Assembly: GCF_900094565.1 (NCBI RefSeq)
Contig: NZ_FMAF01000002.1
Location: 558,001 to 622,000 of the forward strand
DNA from: Martinezella lusitana
Lineage (GTDB): Bacteria > Pseudomonadota > Alphaproteobacteria > Rhizobiales > Rhizobiaceae
Direction of reading: 5' to 3'
DNA length: 64,000 nt
The notes beneath the pieces are model-generated. The model searched no databases and was not told where the DNA came from. It saw nothing but the letters and a program-made list of their open reading frames with translations. The position numbers and the translations under genes are program-made. Of this stretch, positions 1 through 10,491 are shown piece after piece (positions within the stretch are counted from its first letter, which is position 1; each line of letters opens with the position of its first letter).

Positions 1-446
1 TCAAGGAATACAATAAGGGCTACAATTATTTCTCCGGCCTCTCGGACGGGGAGATCGCGCGCTATCAGAAGGAAGCCGTTACCGGCCATCGTCCGACCTG
101 GACCGTCGGCGTCAACAAGGCGGCGAAGCACAGTCCCCTGCAGTCGGAAGTCCGCTCTGGCGCCTATACCCGGGTTCGTGATCCCTTTGGCTTCGTCAAA
201 GATGGCGATGGCCGCGGCAGCGGTCCGCGTTTTCCGGAGCAGCGCAAGCTGAAAACGCTGGAGGCGAAAGCATTCGATACGATGGGGCTCGGCGCCAATG
301 CCTCTGCGCCGGACATCAAGCGCCGGTACAAGGAGCTGGTGAAAATGCACCACCCGGATGCCAATGGCGGCGACCGTGGCTCCGAGGAGCGTTTCCGCGC
401 GGTCATACAGGCCTATCAATTATTGAAACAGAACGGTTTTTGTTAA
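1..446 (+). CDS. J-domain (DnaJ-like) protein, 3' part only
   Basis: The frame is open from the left edge (first full codon at 3) to TAA at 444-446; the start lies outside the window. About 147 residues remain. The last 60 form a J-domain, with KRRYKELVKMHHPD and the invariant HPD tripeptide that stimulates the ATPase of Hsp70 (DnaK). The J-domain is at the C-terminus, unlike classical DnaJ, and no Gly/Phe or zinc-finger region follows, so this is a J-domain co-chaperone of the type found upstream of cobS in rhizobia, not DnaJ itself. Its partner chaperone and client cannot be read from the sequence. cobS follows on the same strand after 306 bp. Confidence 0.85.
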   Translation, partial: KEYNKGYNYFSGLSDGEIARYQKEAVTGHRPTWTVGVNKAAKHSPLQSEVRSGAYTRVRDPFGFVKDGDGRGSGPRFPEQRKLKTLEAKAFDTMGLGANASAPDIKRRYKELVKMHHPDANGGDRGSEERFRAVIQAYQLLKQNGFC

Positions 447-752
447 TTCCTGTCCTTGCTCTCCGCCTTCAATCAGGTATGGTCCAAATCGGCTGAAGCC
501 GTGGGCAACCGCGGCAGGGTGCGCATTTGGCTGGCTGCACCTCGGCCAACTTTCCGGACGCGGCGTTTCTTGTCCGGGACTCTGTTCAAGGATGCTCGCA
601 AACGATCATTTCATCGTGCCGAGATTTTGCTTTAGTCCCGGAGAAGTATCGCCGCTGTTCCGACCGAACGGATGCGAGCAATAAAGCTGCGGCGTTTCGG
701 ATAAAGCGGCTGAGATTGATATGGCTGGGTGAGAGCCACCCGCCCTGGAGAC
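447..752. other. Intergenic region before cobS, nothing recognised
   Basis: There are 306 bases between the J-domain gene and cobS. Because cobS is a cobalamin gene I looked for a B12-riboswitch core and saw no convincing conserved box. A short imperfect stem, GGTGAGAGCCACC, lies at about 728-740, just before the cobS start. Short open frames here lack ribosome binding sites. The cobS promoter probably lies in this stretch. Confidence 0.4.
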
Positions 753-1745
753 ATGATGAGCAAGATTGACCTTGATATTTCCGAGATTCCCGACACCACC
801 GTTTCGGTCCGTGACGTTTTCGGTATTGATTCCGACATTCGCGTTCCCGCCTACAGCAAGGGCGGCGCCTATGTGCCCGATCTGGATACCGACTACCTCT
901 TCGACCGTGAGACCACGCTCGCCATCCTCGCCGGTTTCGCCCATAACCGCCGCGTGATGATCTCGGGCTACCACGGCACCGGCAAATCCTCGCACATCGA
1001 GCAGGTTGCCGCGCGTCTCAACTGGCCTTGCGTGCGTATCAACCTCGACAGCCATGTCAGCCGTATCGATCTCGTCGGCAAGGACGCGATCGTCGTCAAG
1101 GACGGGCTGCAGATCACCGAATTCAAGGACGGCATCCTGCCCTGGGCCTATCAGCACAACGTCGCTCTCGTCTTCGACGAATATGATGCCGGCCGCCCGG
1201 ACGTGATGTTCGTCATTCAGCGCGTGCTGGAATCGTCGGGCCGCCTGACGCTGCTCGACCAGAGCCGCGTCATTCGTCCTCACCCGGCCTTCCGCCTGTT
1301 CGCGACCGCCAACACCATCGGTCTCGGCGATACGACCGGCCTCTATCACGGCACGCAGCAGATCAACCAGGCGCAGATGGACCGCTGGTCGATCGTAACG
1401 ACGCTGAACTATCTGCCGCACAACAACGAAGTCGCCATCGTGCTCGCGAAGGTGAAGTCCTTCCGCACCGACAAGGGCCGCGACACGGTCTCCAAGATGG
1501 TGCGCGTCGCCGACCTCACGCGTGCGGCCTTCATGAACGGCGATCTGTCGACCGTCATGAGCCCGCGTACCGTTATCACCTGGGCTGAGAATGCGGAGAT
1601 CTTCGGCGATGTCGCCTTTGCCTTCCGTGTCACCTTCCTCAACAAGTGCGATGAGCTGGAGCGGCCGTTGGTCGCCGAGCATTATCAGCGCGCCTTCGGC
1701 ATCGAGCTGAAGGAAAGTGCTGCCAACATCGTGCTCGAAGCCTAG
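753..1745 (+). CDS. cobS: Aerobic cobaltochelatase subunit CobS
   Basis: CobS is the AAA+ ATPase subunit of the aerobic cobaltochelatase CobNST, which inserts cobalt into hydrogenobyrinic acid a,c-diamide in the cytoplasm during B12 synthesis. The 330-residue product has a Walker A motif GYHGTGKS (72-79) and a Walker B segment ALVFDEYD (138-145). It matches the rhizobial/Pseudomonas denitrificans CobS family over its full length. Two adjacent ATG codons exist (753 and 756); the upstream GGAG at 747-750 sits better for 756, so the true start may be one codon later. An upstream in-frame GTG at 729 is less likely. cobT follows after 17 bp, clearly as an operon. cobN is not in the window. Confidence 0.95.
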   Translation: MMSKIDLDISEIPDTTVSVRDVFGIDSDIRVPAYSKGGAYVPDLDTDYLFDRETTLAILAGFAHNRRVMISGYHGTGKSSHIEQVAARLNWPCVRINLDSHVSRIDLVGKDAIVVKDGLQITEFKDGILPWAYQHNVALVFDEYDAGRPDVMFVIQRVLESSGRLTLLDQSRVIRPHPAFRLFATANTIGLGDTTGLYHGTQQINQAQMDRWSIVTTLNYLPHNNEVAIVLAKVKSFRTDKGRDTVSKMVRVADLTRAAFMNGDLSTVMSPRTVITWAENAEIFGDVAFAFRVTFLNKCDELERPLVAEHYQRAFGIELKESAANIVLEA

Positions 1746-1762
1746 GGAAGAACCCACACATC

Positions 1763-3664
1763 ATGTCAGGTCGCGGAGACAATTCCAAAGCGAAGCCGGG
1801 TGCTCCGGTGGACATGGAGCCGTTGCGCCGTGCGATCACCGGCTGCGTACGCTCGATCGCGGGCGATGCCGAAGTCGAGGTGGCATTCGCCAACGAACGC
1901 CCGGGGATGACCGGCGAGCGCATCCGCCTGCCGGAGCTCTCGAAGCGGCCGACGATGCATGAGCTGGCGGTGACGCGTGGCCTCGGCGATTCGATGGCGC
2001 TGCGGCTGGCTTGTCACGACGCGCGCGTCCACGCCGTCATGGCGCCGCAGGGCGCCGATGCGCGCGCTATCTTCGATGCCGTGGAGCAGGCGCGCGTCGA
2101 ATCGATCGGTTCGCTGCGAATGAGCGGTGTCGCGGCCAACATCGGCTCGATGAATTCGGAGAAATACGCCAAGGCGAATTTCTCGGGTATCGAGCGGCGT
2201 GAGGATGCGCCGATCGGCGAAGCCATGGCGATGATCGTGCGCGAGAAGCTGACCGGCCAGAAGCCGCCGGAGAGCGCCGGCAAGGTGCTCGACCTCTGGC
2301 GATCCTTCATCGAGGACAAGACCGGCGGCGAGCTCGACAATCTGCTTTCGACCATCAACGACCAGCAAAGCTTTGCCCGCGTCGTCCGCAATATTCTGAC
2401 GGCCATGGAAATGGCCGAGGAATATGGCGACGAACAGTCGGAGCCGGACAGCGACGAGCAGCAGAGCGAAGAGGACAAGCCGAACGGCGAAGACCAGGAT
2501 AACGACGACGTCAAGGAAGACGAAGGCTCGGACGCGGCCCCGGCCGAGGACAGCGAAGCCTCCGACGAGCAGATGGACGACGGCGCCACCGAGGACGGCG
2601 GTGAGATCTCCGACGACGATATGAGCGAGGAAGGCGAGGAGGATTCGGAAACGCCGGGCGAGACCCGTCGTCCGAACACGCCCTTCGCCGACTTCAACGA
2701 GAAAGTCGACTATCACGTCTACACGGAAGAGTTCGATGAGACCACGACGGCGCAGGAGCTCTGCGACGTGGCCGAGCTCGAGCGCCTGCGCGCCTTCCTC
2801 GACAAGCAGCTTGCTCATCTGCAGGGCGCGGTCGGGCGGCTTGCCAACCGTTTGCAGCGCCGTCTGATGGCGCAGCAGAACCGCTCCTGGGACTTCGACC
2901 TGGAAGAAGGGTATCTTGATCCGGCACGCCTGACGCGCCTGATCATCGACCCGATGCAGGCGCTGTCCTTCAAGATGGAGCGCGACACGCAATTCCGCGA
3001 TACTGTCGTGACGCTGCTGATCGACAATTCCGGCTCCATGCGCGGACGGCCGATCACGGTTGCCGCCTCCTGCGCCGACATTCTGGCGCGCACGCTGGAG
3101 CGCTGCGGCGTCAAGGTCGAGATCCTCGGCTTCACCACCAAGGCCTGGAAGGGCGGACAGGCGCGTGAGAAATGGCTGGCCGGCGGCAAGCCGCAGACGC
3201 CGGGCCGACTGAACGACCTGCGCCACATCATCTATAAGTCGGCGGACGAACCCTATCGGCGGTCACGCGCCAATCTCGGCCTGATGATGCGCGAAGGCCT
3301 GCTCAAGGAGAATATCGACGGCGAGGCGCTGATCTGGGCGCATAACCGCCTTCTCGGCCGCCGCGAGCAGCGTCGTATCCTGATGATGATCTCGGACGGC
3401 GCGCCGGTCGACGATTCGACGCTGTCCGTCAATCCGGGCAATTATCTGGAGCGGCATCTGCGCGCGGTCATCGACCAGATCGAGACGCGCTCGCCTGTGG
3501 AGTTGCTGGCGATCGGTATCGGTCACGACGTGACGCGCTACTATCGCCGCGCCGTCACCATCGTCGATGCCGACGAACTGGCTGGTGCCATGACCGAGCA
3601 GCTCGCATCGCTGTTCGAGGATAAGACAAGCATGCCGCGGTCGCGCATGCGCCGCGCAAGCTGA
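1763..3664 (+). CDS. cobT: Aerobic cobaltochelatase subunit CobT
   Basis: CobT forms the chaperone-like ring complex with CobS that drives cobalt insertion by CobN. The 633-residue protein has three parts: an N-terminal CobT domain (about 1-215), a strongly acidic Glu/Asp/Ser-rich linker (about 216-302), and a C-terminal von Willebrand A domain. The VWA domain carries the metal-binding MIDAS motif DNSGS at 421-425. This architecture resembles ChlD of magnesium chelatase. Length and order fit the family. It starts 17 bp after cobS and is almost certainly cotranscribed with it. The acidic linker is of low complexity and probably flexible. Confidence 0.96.
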   Translation: MSGRGDNSKAKPGAPVDMEPLRRAITGCVRSIAGDAEVEVAFANERPGMTGERIRLPELSKRPTMHELAVTRGLGDSMALRLACHDARVHAVMAPQGADARAIFDAVEQARVESIGSLRMSGVAANIGSMNSEKYAKANFSGIERREDAPIGEAMAMIVREKLTGQKPPESAGKVLDLWRSFIEDKTGGELDNLLSTINDQQSFARVVRNILTAMEMAEEYGDEQSEPDSDEQQSEEDKPNGEDQDNDDVKEDEGSDAAPAEDSEASDEQMDDGATEDGGEISDDDMSEEGEEDSETPGETRRPNTPFADFNEKVDYHVYTEEFDETTTAQELCDVAELERLRAFLDKQLAHLQGAVGRLANRLQRRLMAQQNRSWDFDLEEGYLDPARLTRLIIDPMQALSFKMERDTQFRDTVVTLLIDNSGSMRGRPITVAASCADILARTLERCGVKVEILGFTTKAWKGGQAREKWLAGGKPQTPGRLNDLRHIIYKSADEPYRRSRANLGLMMREGLLKENIDGEALIWAHNRLLGRREQRRILMMISDGAPVDDSTLSVNPGNYLERHLRAVIDQIETRSPVELLAIGIGHDVTRYYRRAVTIVDADELAGAMTEQLASLFEDKTSMPRSRMRRAS

Positions 3665-3750
3665 GCCCGCTCAGGCTTTCTGTCGCATCGGCCTCGCGGC
3701 CGATGCCCTTTCCTTTCGACAATACCGATTCCAAGGGCCGGCCGGTCGCA

Positions 3751-4758
3751 ATGAGATGCGTCGGCCTGATAGCCATGCTGGCGCTGCTCGTCGGCTGCAG
3801 CTCCGGCGACGAGGGCGCTCCGGCCGATATTCGCGCCACTGTCATCTCCACCTTGAGGCCGGGTTCGCAGGAAACGCAGTTCGGGGCGCTGGAATTCGTC
3901 GGCGGTCTTGAACTCAGTTCGGACAATGCGCTCCTCGGTGCGATCTCAGCCATCCGCTTTCGTCCCGATCAACGTCATTTCATCTCGGTACTGGATACCG
4001 GCCACTGGCTGACCGGCGCCATCGAGCGCGACGACAAGGGTCGGCCGAAGGGTATCACCGAGGCGCGCATCATGCCGATGATCGACCGCTATGGGGACAC
4101 CGACGCCGGCAAGGGGGCGATGGATGCCGAGGGGCTGGCCTTGCGCGGCGACCATGTCCTCGTGAGCTACGAGCAGCATCATCGCGTCGATACCTATCCC
4201 GACCCGGGTTTCGAGACCTCGCCGCCGGACGACACCATCCCCATCCTCATTCCGAGGCGCCAGCTGCGCGCCAATCGCAGCCTCGAAGCCCTGATGATCG
4301 CGCCACAGTCGAGCCCGCTTGCCGGAGCAGCCGTCATCGTTGCGGAGGATAGCCTGGATGATCAGGGCAACATGCTTGCGGCCATCCTTGACGGACCGCT
4401 GCAGGGCCGCTTCACCGTGCGGCATTACGATAGCTTCGATGTCAGCGACGGCGTGTTTCTGCCCGACGGGGATTTGCTGCTGCTGGAGCGGCGCTTCGGA
4501 CTGGCCCATGGTCTCGGCATGCGCATCCGCCGTATTGCCGGCGCGGATATCAGGCCGGATGCGGTCGTGGACGGCAAGGTGATTTTCGAGGCCAATTCCA
4601 GAGAACAGATCGACAATATGGAAGGGATCGACGTGTTCCGCGCGGCCGATGGCACCCTGCACCTTATTCTGGTTTCGGACGACAATCACTCGATCCTGCA
4701 GCGCAGCCTGATGCTGGAATTCCGCCTGAGCGACGAAAGCGTCGTCAGCCAGAACTAG
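3751..4758 (+). CDS. Phytase-like esterase-domain lipoprotein
   Basis: The 335-residue product begins with a lipoprotein signal, MRCVGLIAMLALLVGC, whose Cys16 would be lipidated, so it should sit on the outer face of the inner or outer membrane. I chose ATG 3751 because it puts the signal peptide at the N-terminus; an in-frame ATG at 3703 would add 16 non-hydrophobic residues. The rest fits the 'esterase-like activity of phytase' family (PF13449, beta-propeller), for example LEFVGGLELSSD and GAMDAEGLAL. Proteins of this family are often annotated as phytase-like, but their substrate is generally unproven. It follows cobT by 86 bp and may be read from the same transcript, without an obvious link to B12. 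Confidence 0.75.
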   Translation: MRCVGLIAMLALLVGCSSGDEGAPADIRATVISTLRPGSQETQFGALEFVGGLELSSDNALLGAISAIRFRPDQRHFISVLDTGHWLTGAIERDDKGRPKGITEARIMPMIDRYGDTDAGKGAMDAEGLALRGDHVLVSYEQHHRVDTYPDPGFETSPPDDTIPILIPRRQLRANRSLEALMIAPQSSPLAGAAVIVAEDSLDDQGNMLAAILDGPLQGRFTVRHYDSFDVSDGVFLPDGDLLLLERRFGLAHGLGMRIRRIAGADIRPDAVVDGKVIFEANSREQIDNMEGIDVFRAADGTLHLILVSDDNHSILQRSLMLEFRLSDESVVSQN

Positions 4759-4787
4759 AAGCGGTTCGGACGTGAATTATCGCCCGT

Positions 4788-5423
4788 TCACGCGGTCGGG
4801 GCTTGCGGCATCGGCTTCAGCATGTTCATCAGCGCTCCATAGGGCAGCAGCATGACGAGGCCAACAGTTACCTTGACCGAGAAATCGCCGATCGCCCAGG
4901 AAATCCAGCGCGGCGCCGAGGTGGAGAACGCGCCGAGGATCGGCGCCCATTCGATCGCGAAGGGATCGTTCGGTCCGAAGAAGACGAAGAAGGGCGCGAA
5001 GGCAAAGGAGAAGAATATCAGCGTGTCCAGCATCGAGCCGATCAGCGAGCCGAACAGGGGCGCGCGCCACCAGGCCATGCGGCGCAGGCGATTGAAGACT
5101 GAGATGTCGAGAAGCTGGCCGGCGAGATAGGCCGAGCCTGAGGCGATCGCGATGCGGGGCTGTGCGGTGAAGAACGACAGGGCGACGCCGACGACGAAAC
5201 CGGCGAACACTACCTTGCGTGCGGCCTTCGGGCCGAACTGGCGGTTGGTCAGATCGGTGATGAGAAAGGCGACGGGATAGGTGAAGGCGCCCCAGGTGAG
5301 GATATCCGCAAGGTTGATGCCGGCAAGCTGAGCCTGCAGCGGATACTGCACAAGGATATTGGAGGCGACGACGACCAGCGTCATCAGCAGAACGTAGATA
5401 AGGGTATGACGTGCCGTCAGCAT
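4788..5423 (-). CDS. Queuosine precursor transporter, VUT/YhhQ family
   Basis: This 211-residue integral membrane protein has about six hydrophobic segments and the YhhQ/VUT signature around residues 40-65 (FTYPVAFLITDLTNRQFG). The family imports queuosine precursors (preQ0/preQ1) across the inner membrane for modification of tRNA wobble position 34. The start ATG at 5423 begins MLTARHTLIYVLL, directly a membrane segment. It is downstream of rpmB on the minus strand, but a strong rpmB terminator lies 47 bases before its start, so it probably has its own promoter or depends on readthrough. No preQ1 riboswitch was recognised. A second queuosine-related gene, gluQRS, lies at 33 kb. Confidence 0.88.
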   Translation of the reverse strand: MLTARHTLIYVLLMTLVVVASNILVQYPLQAQLAGINLADILTWGAFTYPVAFLITDLTNRQFGPKAARKVVFAGFVVGVALSFFTAQPRIAIASGSAYLAGQLLDISVFNRLRRMAWWRAPLFGSLIGSMLDTLIFFSFAFAPFFVFFGPNDPFAIEWAPILGAFSTSAPRWISWAIGDFSVKVTVGLVMLLPYGALMNMLKPMPQAPTA

Positions 5424-5469
5424 TTTTTTATCCTGGGAGATGCCACCAGTTGAAGAAAACCGGACATGG

Positions 5470-5508
5470 AAAAAGGCTTGTCCGGATGTGATCCGTGCAA
5501 GCCTTTTA
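5470..5508 (-). terminator. Intrinsic terminator of rpmB
   Basis: On the minus strand the arms AAAAGGCTTG and CAAGCCTTTT (plus-strand 5498-5507 and 5471-5480) pair perfectly. An inner stem CGGAT/ATCCG (5483-5487 with 5491-5495) extends the helix to a GTG loop. A T-run follows in the minus-strand direction. It lies 30 bp after the rpmB stop and 47 bp before the start of the VUT transporter gene. Confidence 0.85.
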
Positions 5509-5537
5509 GCCCGTATGAAATCTCGAAGCGCTAGAGC

Positions 5538-5837
5538 TTAGGCAGCGACTGCGGCTTCAGCGGTCTTCTTGATGATCTGACGACGCAGCAGGCGGGCGCG
5601 CATGCTGAGTTCATTTTCGTTTGCCTTTAGAAGGAAAGCGTCAAGGCCGCCACGGTGCTCGACCGAGCGAAGCCCTGCAGCGGAAACGCGCAGACGGTAA
5701 CGCTGGCCAAGAACGTCAGAAATCAGTGTGACCTGGCAAAGGTTCGGCAGGAACCGACGCTTGGTCTTGTTGTTGGCGTGGCTGACATTGTTGCCCACGA
5801 GGACGGCCTTGCCGGTCAATTCGCACATGCGGGACAT
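5538..5837 (-). CDS. rpmB: 50S ribosomal protein L28
   Basis: The 99-residue product starts [20 protein letters not shown] and has the L28 features: a basic body, [12 protein letters not shown], and the C-terminal LLRRQIIKK region. L28 is a component of the large ribosomal subunit. The frame stays open upstream to 6083, but the L28 family begins at MSR, and an AGGTG-like ribosome binding site lies just before ATG 5837. It ends at a strong intrinsic terminator and is transcribed divergently from the DUF3108 gene at 6075. Confidence 0.97.
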   Translation of the reverse strand: MSRMCELTGKAVLVGNNVSHANNKTKRRFLPNLCQVTLISDVLGQRYRLRVSAAGLRSVEHRGGLDAFLLKANENELSMRARLLRRQIIKKTAEAAVAA

Positions 5838-6074
5838 GAAACACCTACTTTTGTTTTTCTTGGCCATCGGATAGTCGTTCCGGGCAAAACCCGACACGCA
5901 ATCCAACAGGCCATAATTGGAAAGTTGCGTTTCTATAGTCAGAGCGACCGGCCGCGTCAAGCCAAACCTTGTGTTTTCCCGCAATTCCGTCAAAAAGCTG
6001 CTGTTCTCTTGCGGTCGCACCAAGCAGGTAAAGTATCTATATATCCTGCTTGATCCTCGTTGAAGGCCCTGATC

Positions 6075-6851
6075 ATGGTTCAAATTCTGAAGTGCCTTAT
6101 TATTTCGGCCGTCGTCGCGTCGATGCCATCCCTGGCGTCGGCCGATATGCTACGGCATGAAACACAGTATCGCGTTTCACTCGCCGGCCTGCCGATTGCC
6201 AGGGCGGATTTCAAGACCGAAGTTACAGGCAACCAATTCACGATCCGCGGCGATATCACGTCCGCGGGCCTCGCGGATCTCGTTACCTCGATCGATGCGA
6301 AGACTGATGTAGCCGGCGTCGTCAGCGATAATAAATTGCAGGCCACGCATTACTCGCTCTTCTACAAAAACGGCAAAAAAGAACGCACCTATGATGTCGC
6401 CTACACCAACGGCAATGTGACATCGAATACGATCGTGCCGGAGCCGAAGCGGTCAGACAGCTGGATCCCGCTGAGTGTGAGCGATCTGAAGTCGGTGCTC
6501 GATCCCATTTCCGGCATGATCTTTCCGATCACGCCCAGCCTCAATCTCTGCAACCAGACCCTGGCCGTCTTCGATGGTGAGATGCGCATGGATCTGAAAT
6601 TGTCGCCGAAGGGATCGCACCCGTTCTCTACCGACGGATTCAAGGGCAAGACCATCGCCTGCGGTGTCCGCTTCACGCCGAAGAGCGGCTACAAGAGCAC
6701 CCGCAAAGACTATCTCTATCTTGCCAAGAGCGACAATATGGAGATCTGGTTTGCCAAGGCCGATACCATGAATGTATATGCTCCGGTCTACGTCCGCATC
6801 CCGACGCAATACGGGACGGTGACGATAACCGCCGTGAAATACGGTAGCTGA
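6075..6851 (+). CDS. DUF3108 exported protein
   Basis: The 258-residue product has a signal peptide, [17 protein letters not shown] with SLASA before the cleavage site near residue 24, and no later membrane segment. It is therefore predicted periplasmic. The body matches the DUF3108 family (PF11306): a beta-rich fold starting [19 protein letters not shown], with two cysteines late in the protein. Function is unknown; in rhizobia it is consistently the divergent neighbour of rpmB. ATG 6075 is preferred over TTG 6060 because AAGG at 6063-6066 sits 8 bases before it. A copy of the 51-bp palindromic repeat lies 50 bp after the stop. Confidence 0.8.
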   Translation: MVQILKCLIISAVVASMPSLASADMLRHETQYRVSLAGLPIARADFKTEVTGNQFTIRGDITSAGLADLVTSIDAKTDVAGVVSDNKLQATHYSLFYKNGKKERTYDVAYTNGNVTSNTIVPEPKRSDSWIPLSVSDLKSVLDPISGMIFPITPSLNLCNQTLAVFDGEMRMDLKLSPKGSHPFSTDGFKGKTIACGVRFTPKSGYKSTRKDYLYLAKSDNMEIWFAKADTMNVYAPVYVRIPTQYGTVTITAVKYGS

Positions 6852-6901
6852 GGTCGTCAAACGCTTCACAGAATCGCTTGACCGCCTCAGCCGTTATTTC
6901 T

Positions 6902-6952
6902 ACGCAATTCCGGACGGAAAACCGCTGCGTACTTTTCCTGGTATTGCTCTAG
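6902..6952. repeat. 51-bp palindromic repeat, copy R1
   Basis: First of four copies. It runs from ACGCAATTCCGGACGGAAAA through a short middle to TTTTCC and TATTGCTCTAG. The outer arms GCAATTCC and GGTATTGC pair with one mismatch; the inner arms GGAAAA and TTTTCC pair perfectly. It lies between the DUF3108 gene and the exporter gene, both on the plus strand. Confidence 0.85.
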
Positions 6953-6992
6953 CGGGCCTGGGGACGTCGGTGGCACCAGGCTGGGGGCAGAG

Positions 6993-7892
6993 TTGAAATT
7001 TCGTGCGACATTGACAGGTTTCTCGGCCATCGTGATGTGGTCGTTTCTGGCGCTGCTGACGGTGGCATCCGGCAAGATGCAGCCGTTTCAGCTGCTTGCC
7101 ATCTGCTTTGCCATCGGCAGCATTCCCGGCATCGTCGTCTTGGCGCTGAGGCCCGAGCGCCTGCAGCTGCTGCGTCAGCCGGCCAAAGTCTGGATAACAG
7201 GCATCGTAGGGCTGTTCGGCTATCACTTCCTCTATTTCACTGCGCTGCGTCATGCGCCGGCGGTGGAAGCGGGCCTCATTGCCTATCTCTGGCCGCTGCT
7301 GATCGTCGTCGGTTCGGCGCTGCTGCCAGGTGAGCGGCTGCGCTGGTATCACATCCTCGGCGCGCTGATGGGGTTGGCGGGTACGGTTCTGATCGTCGGC
7401 CGCAACGGCTTTCATTTCGAAGGCGCCTATGCAATCGGTTACGGCGCGGCTTTGCTCTGTGCCTTCACATGGTCCGGCTATTCCCTGATCACCCGCCGTT
7501 TCGAGGCGGTGTCGACCGATGTCGTCACCATATTCTGCCTCGTGACATCAATTCTCTCGTTCCTCTGCCACCTCGGCCTGGAAGAGACGCTCTGGCCCGA
7601 GAGCCCGACGCAATGGATCGCCGTGCTCGGCCTCGGCCTCTTTCCGGTCGGTGCGGCATTCTATGCCTGGGATTTCGGCATCAAGAACGGTGACATCCAG
7701 ATTCTCGGCGCGGCAAGCTATGCCGCGCCATTGCTGTCGACGCTGATCCTCACCCTTTTCGGCTTCGCGGAACCGAGCTGGGGCATCGCATTTGCCTGCC
7801 TGCTCGTGACCGGCGGGGCTGTGCTCGCGGCGCACCGCATGATTCTGCGCCGAGACAATGCCGGTTCGGCGCAGGCGGAAGCGGCGGAGTAA
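6993..7892 (+). CDS. EamA-family (YddG-like) drug/metabolite exporter
   Basis: The 299-residue product has ten predicted membrane helices in two EamA repeats (about residues 5-138 and 150-285), as in the drug/metabolite transporter superfamily. Segments such as AVEAGLIAYLWPLLIVVGSALLPGE and GAASYAAPLLSTL are typical of the YddG subgroup, which exports aromatic amino acids in E. coli. That substrate is inference here. The start is TTG at 6993 after a GGGGGCAGAG stretch; no ATG gives the first helix. It stands alone, downstream of the palindromic repeat R1 and convergent with the esterase gene. Confidence 0.82.
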   Translation: MKFRATLTGFSAIVMWSFLALLTVASGKMQPFQLLAICFAIGSIPGIVVLALRPERLQLLRQPAKVWITGIVGLFGYHFLYFTALRHAPAVEAGLIAYLWPLLIVVGSALLPGERLRWYHILGALMGLAGTVLIVGRNGFHFEGAYAIGYGAALLCAFTWSGYSLITRRFEAVSTDVVTIFCLVTSILSFLCHLGLEETLWPESPTQWIAVLGLGLFPVGAAFYAWDFGIKNGDIQILGAASYAAPLLSTLILTLFGFAEPSWGIAFACLLVTGGAVLAAHRMILRRDNAGSAQAEAAE

Positions 7893-7914
7893 TTTTCGCC
7901 GCAACCGGTGTCGG

Positions 7915-9141
<1,227 letters not shown>

Positions 9142-9206
9142 TCAAGACGGTCGGCATCGCACCGGCGCTTTGGGCCTGCGCGATGCCAACGAATGGTAAA
9201 GGGTTT

Positions 9207-9632
9207 TCAGGCGGAGGCGGGCTTCCAGTCGGGCGCAGCCATCTCGAAGCTCGAAAATTCGAAACCAGGAGCAACCGTGCAACCTACGAGCGTGAATTCG
9301 CCCAGGCTTTCGGCAGATTGCCACCAGTTGGCGGGAATGATCGCCTGCGGACGCTCGCCTCTTGCCAGATCGGTGCCGAGCACCAGCGTTTCGCTCGCCT
9401 CGCCATCGGCGGATCGATGCAAAGCGAGCGGCGCACCGGCATAATAGTGCCAGACCTCGGCGGCATCGCGGACCCGGTGCCAATGCGAGCGGTCGCCCGC
9501 CTCCAGCAGATAGTAGATCGCGGTGGAGTGGCCGCGCGCGCCGCCTTGTTCGTCACGGAAGGTCTGCACGTACCAGCCGCCCTCCGGATGCCGCTGCATG
9601 GAAAGCGTTTCGATGATCTCTTTCATCTGCAT
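9207..9632 (-). CDS. DUF985 cupin-fold protein
   Basis: The 141-residue product is a single RmlC-like cupin of the DUF985 family. It has HPEGGWYVQTFRD near the N-terminus, SHWHRVRDAAEVWHYYAG in the middle and VAPGFEFSSFEMA at the end. The His/Glu residues could bind a metal, but no reaction is established for the family. Its ATG (9632) overlaps the gloB stop by one base (TGATG), so it is translationally coupled to gloB. A possible role in detoxification or sugar metabolism is only suggested by that coupling. Confidence 0.8.
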   Translation of the reverse strand: MQMKEIIETLSMQRHPEGGWYVQTFRDEQGGARGHSTAIYYLLEAGDRSHWHRVRDAAEVWHYYAGAPLALHRSADGEASETLVLGTDLARGERPQAIIPANWWQSAESLGEFTLVGCTVAPGFEFSSFEMAAPDWKPASA

Positions 9633-10402
9633 CAAAAATTGTCCTTGCGCTTGCGGATCTCCGCGAAAACCTCTTCGTTGCTGCGGCTTTCCATCAGCAG
9701 GTGACGGCGGATCGAGGGATCGGCGGCACGCAGGAAGGGGTTGGTTTCCTTCTCCAGCGCTAAAGTCGTCGGAATGGTGAACTTGCCCGCAGCTCTCAGC
9801 GCTTCAATATCGGCAGCCCGCGCCTTCAGCCGCTCGTTGTCGGGATCGATGGTGAGCGCGAAGCGGGCGTTGGAAAGCGTATATTCGTGGCCGAAATAGA
9901 TTGCGGTCTCATCCGGCAATACGGCAAGCTTTTGCAACGAGGCCCACATGTCGGCCGCTATGCGCTCGAACAGCCGACCGCAGCCGAGCGCAAACAGCGT
10001 GTCGGCGGCAAAAAGCAGCTTGTCGTCCACGAAGTGATAGCAGACATGGCCGGCCGTGTGGCCCGGTGTCTCGATGACGTTGACCGTGTGACCGGCGAAT
10101 TCGAACGTATCGCCATCGCCCACGGCCCGGTCGAGGCCGGGAATGGCGACGGCCTCGTTGATCGGGCCGATGATCTCGCAGCCGAATTGCTCCTTCAGCG
10201 CCAGATTGCCCTCGACGTGATCGGTGTGATGATGGGTTGTCAGGATGTGGCTGATCGTCCAGCCGCGACGATCAGCCGCCTTCAGAATGGGATCCGCCTC
10301 CGGGGCGTCGATCGATGCCGTCAATCCGGTTTCAGGGTCATGGACCAACACGCCAAAATTGTCGGACCGGCAGATAAATACCTCTAATTCCAATGGTTTC
10401 AT
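9632..10402 (-). CDS. gloB: Hydroxyacylglutathione hydrolase (glyoxalase II)
   Basis: GloB hydrolyses S-lactoylglutathione to lactate and glutathione, the second step of methylglyoxal detoxification in the cytoplasm. The 256-residue length is normal for the family. The metallo-beta-lactamase signature THHHTDH is at 56-62; later metal ligands lie in ETPGHTAGH and [12 protein letters not shown], and the C-terminal glutathione-binding region contains [16 protein letters not shown] 10402 gives the family N-terminus MKPLELEVF; the frame is open further upstream without family similarity. It is divergent from the methyltransferase gene (89 bp between starts) and coupled to the downstream cupin gene. 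Confidence 0.93.
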   Translation of the reverse strand: MKPLELEVFICRSDNFGVLVHDPETGLTASIDAPEADPILKAADRRGWTISHILTTHHHTDHVEGNLALKEQFGCEIIGPINEAVAIPGLDRAVGDGDTFEFAGHTVNVIETPGHTAGHVCYHFVDDKLLFAADTLFALGCGRLFERIAADMWASLQKLAVLPDETAIYFGHEYTLSNARFALTIDPDNERLKARAADIEALRAAGKFTIPTTLALEKETNPFLRAADPSIRRHLLMESRSNEEVFAEIRKRKDNF

Positions 10403-10491
10403 GATCGAAATCGTCCTCGTCTTTTCCGTTGAGACAGAATGTAAGCTGTTCGGCCTTGAAGTCCAACGCTCGGCTGATAACATTTGTTTCG

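Noticed and set aside
447..752. Cobalamin riboswitch upstream of cobS
   Set aside because: I looked for a B12-box core and supporting helices and did not find them; only a short unrelated stem is present.
1766..3226. Long antisense open frame opposite cobT
   Set aside because: It mirrors the codon structure of cobT, has no family resemblance, and its protein is rich in Arg, Leu and His as expected from a high-GC shadow frame.
5838..6083. N-terminal extension of rpmB to a 181-residue protein
   Set aside because: L28 proteins begin at MSR; the extension has no similarity and contains the region where the promoter is expected.
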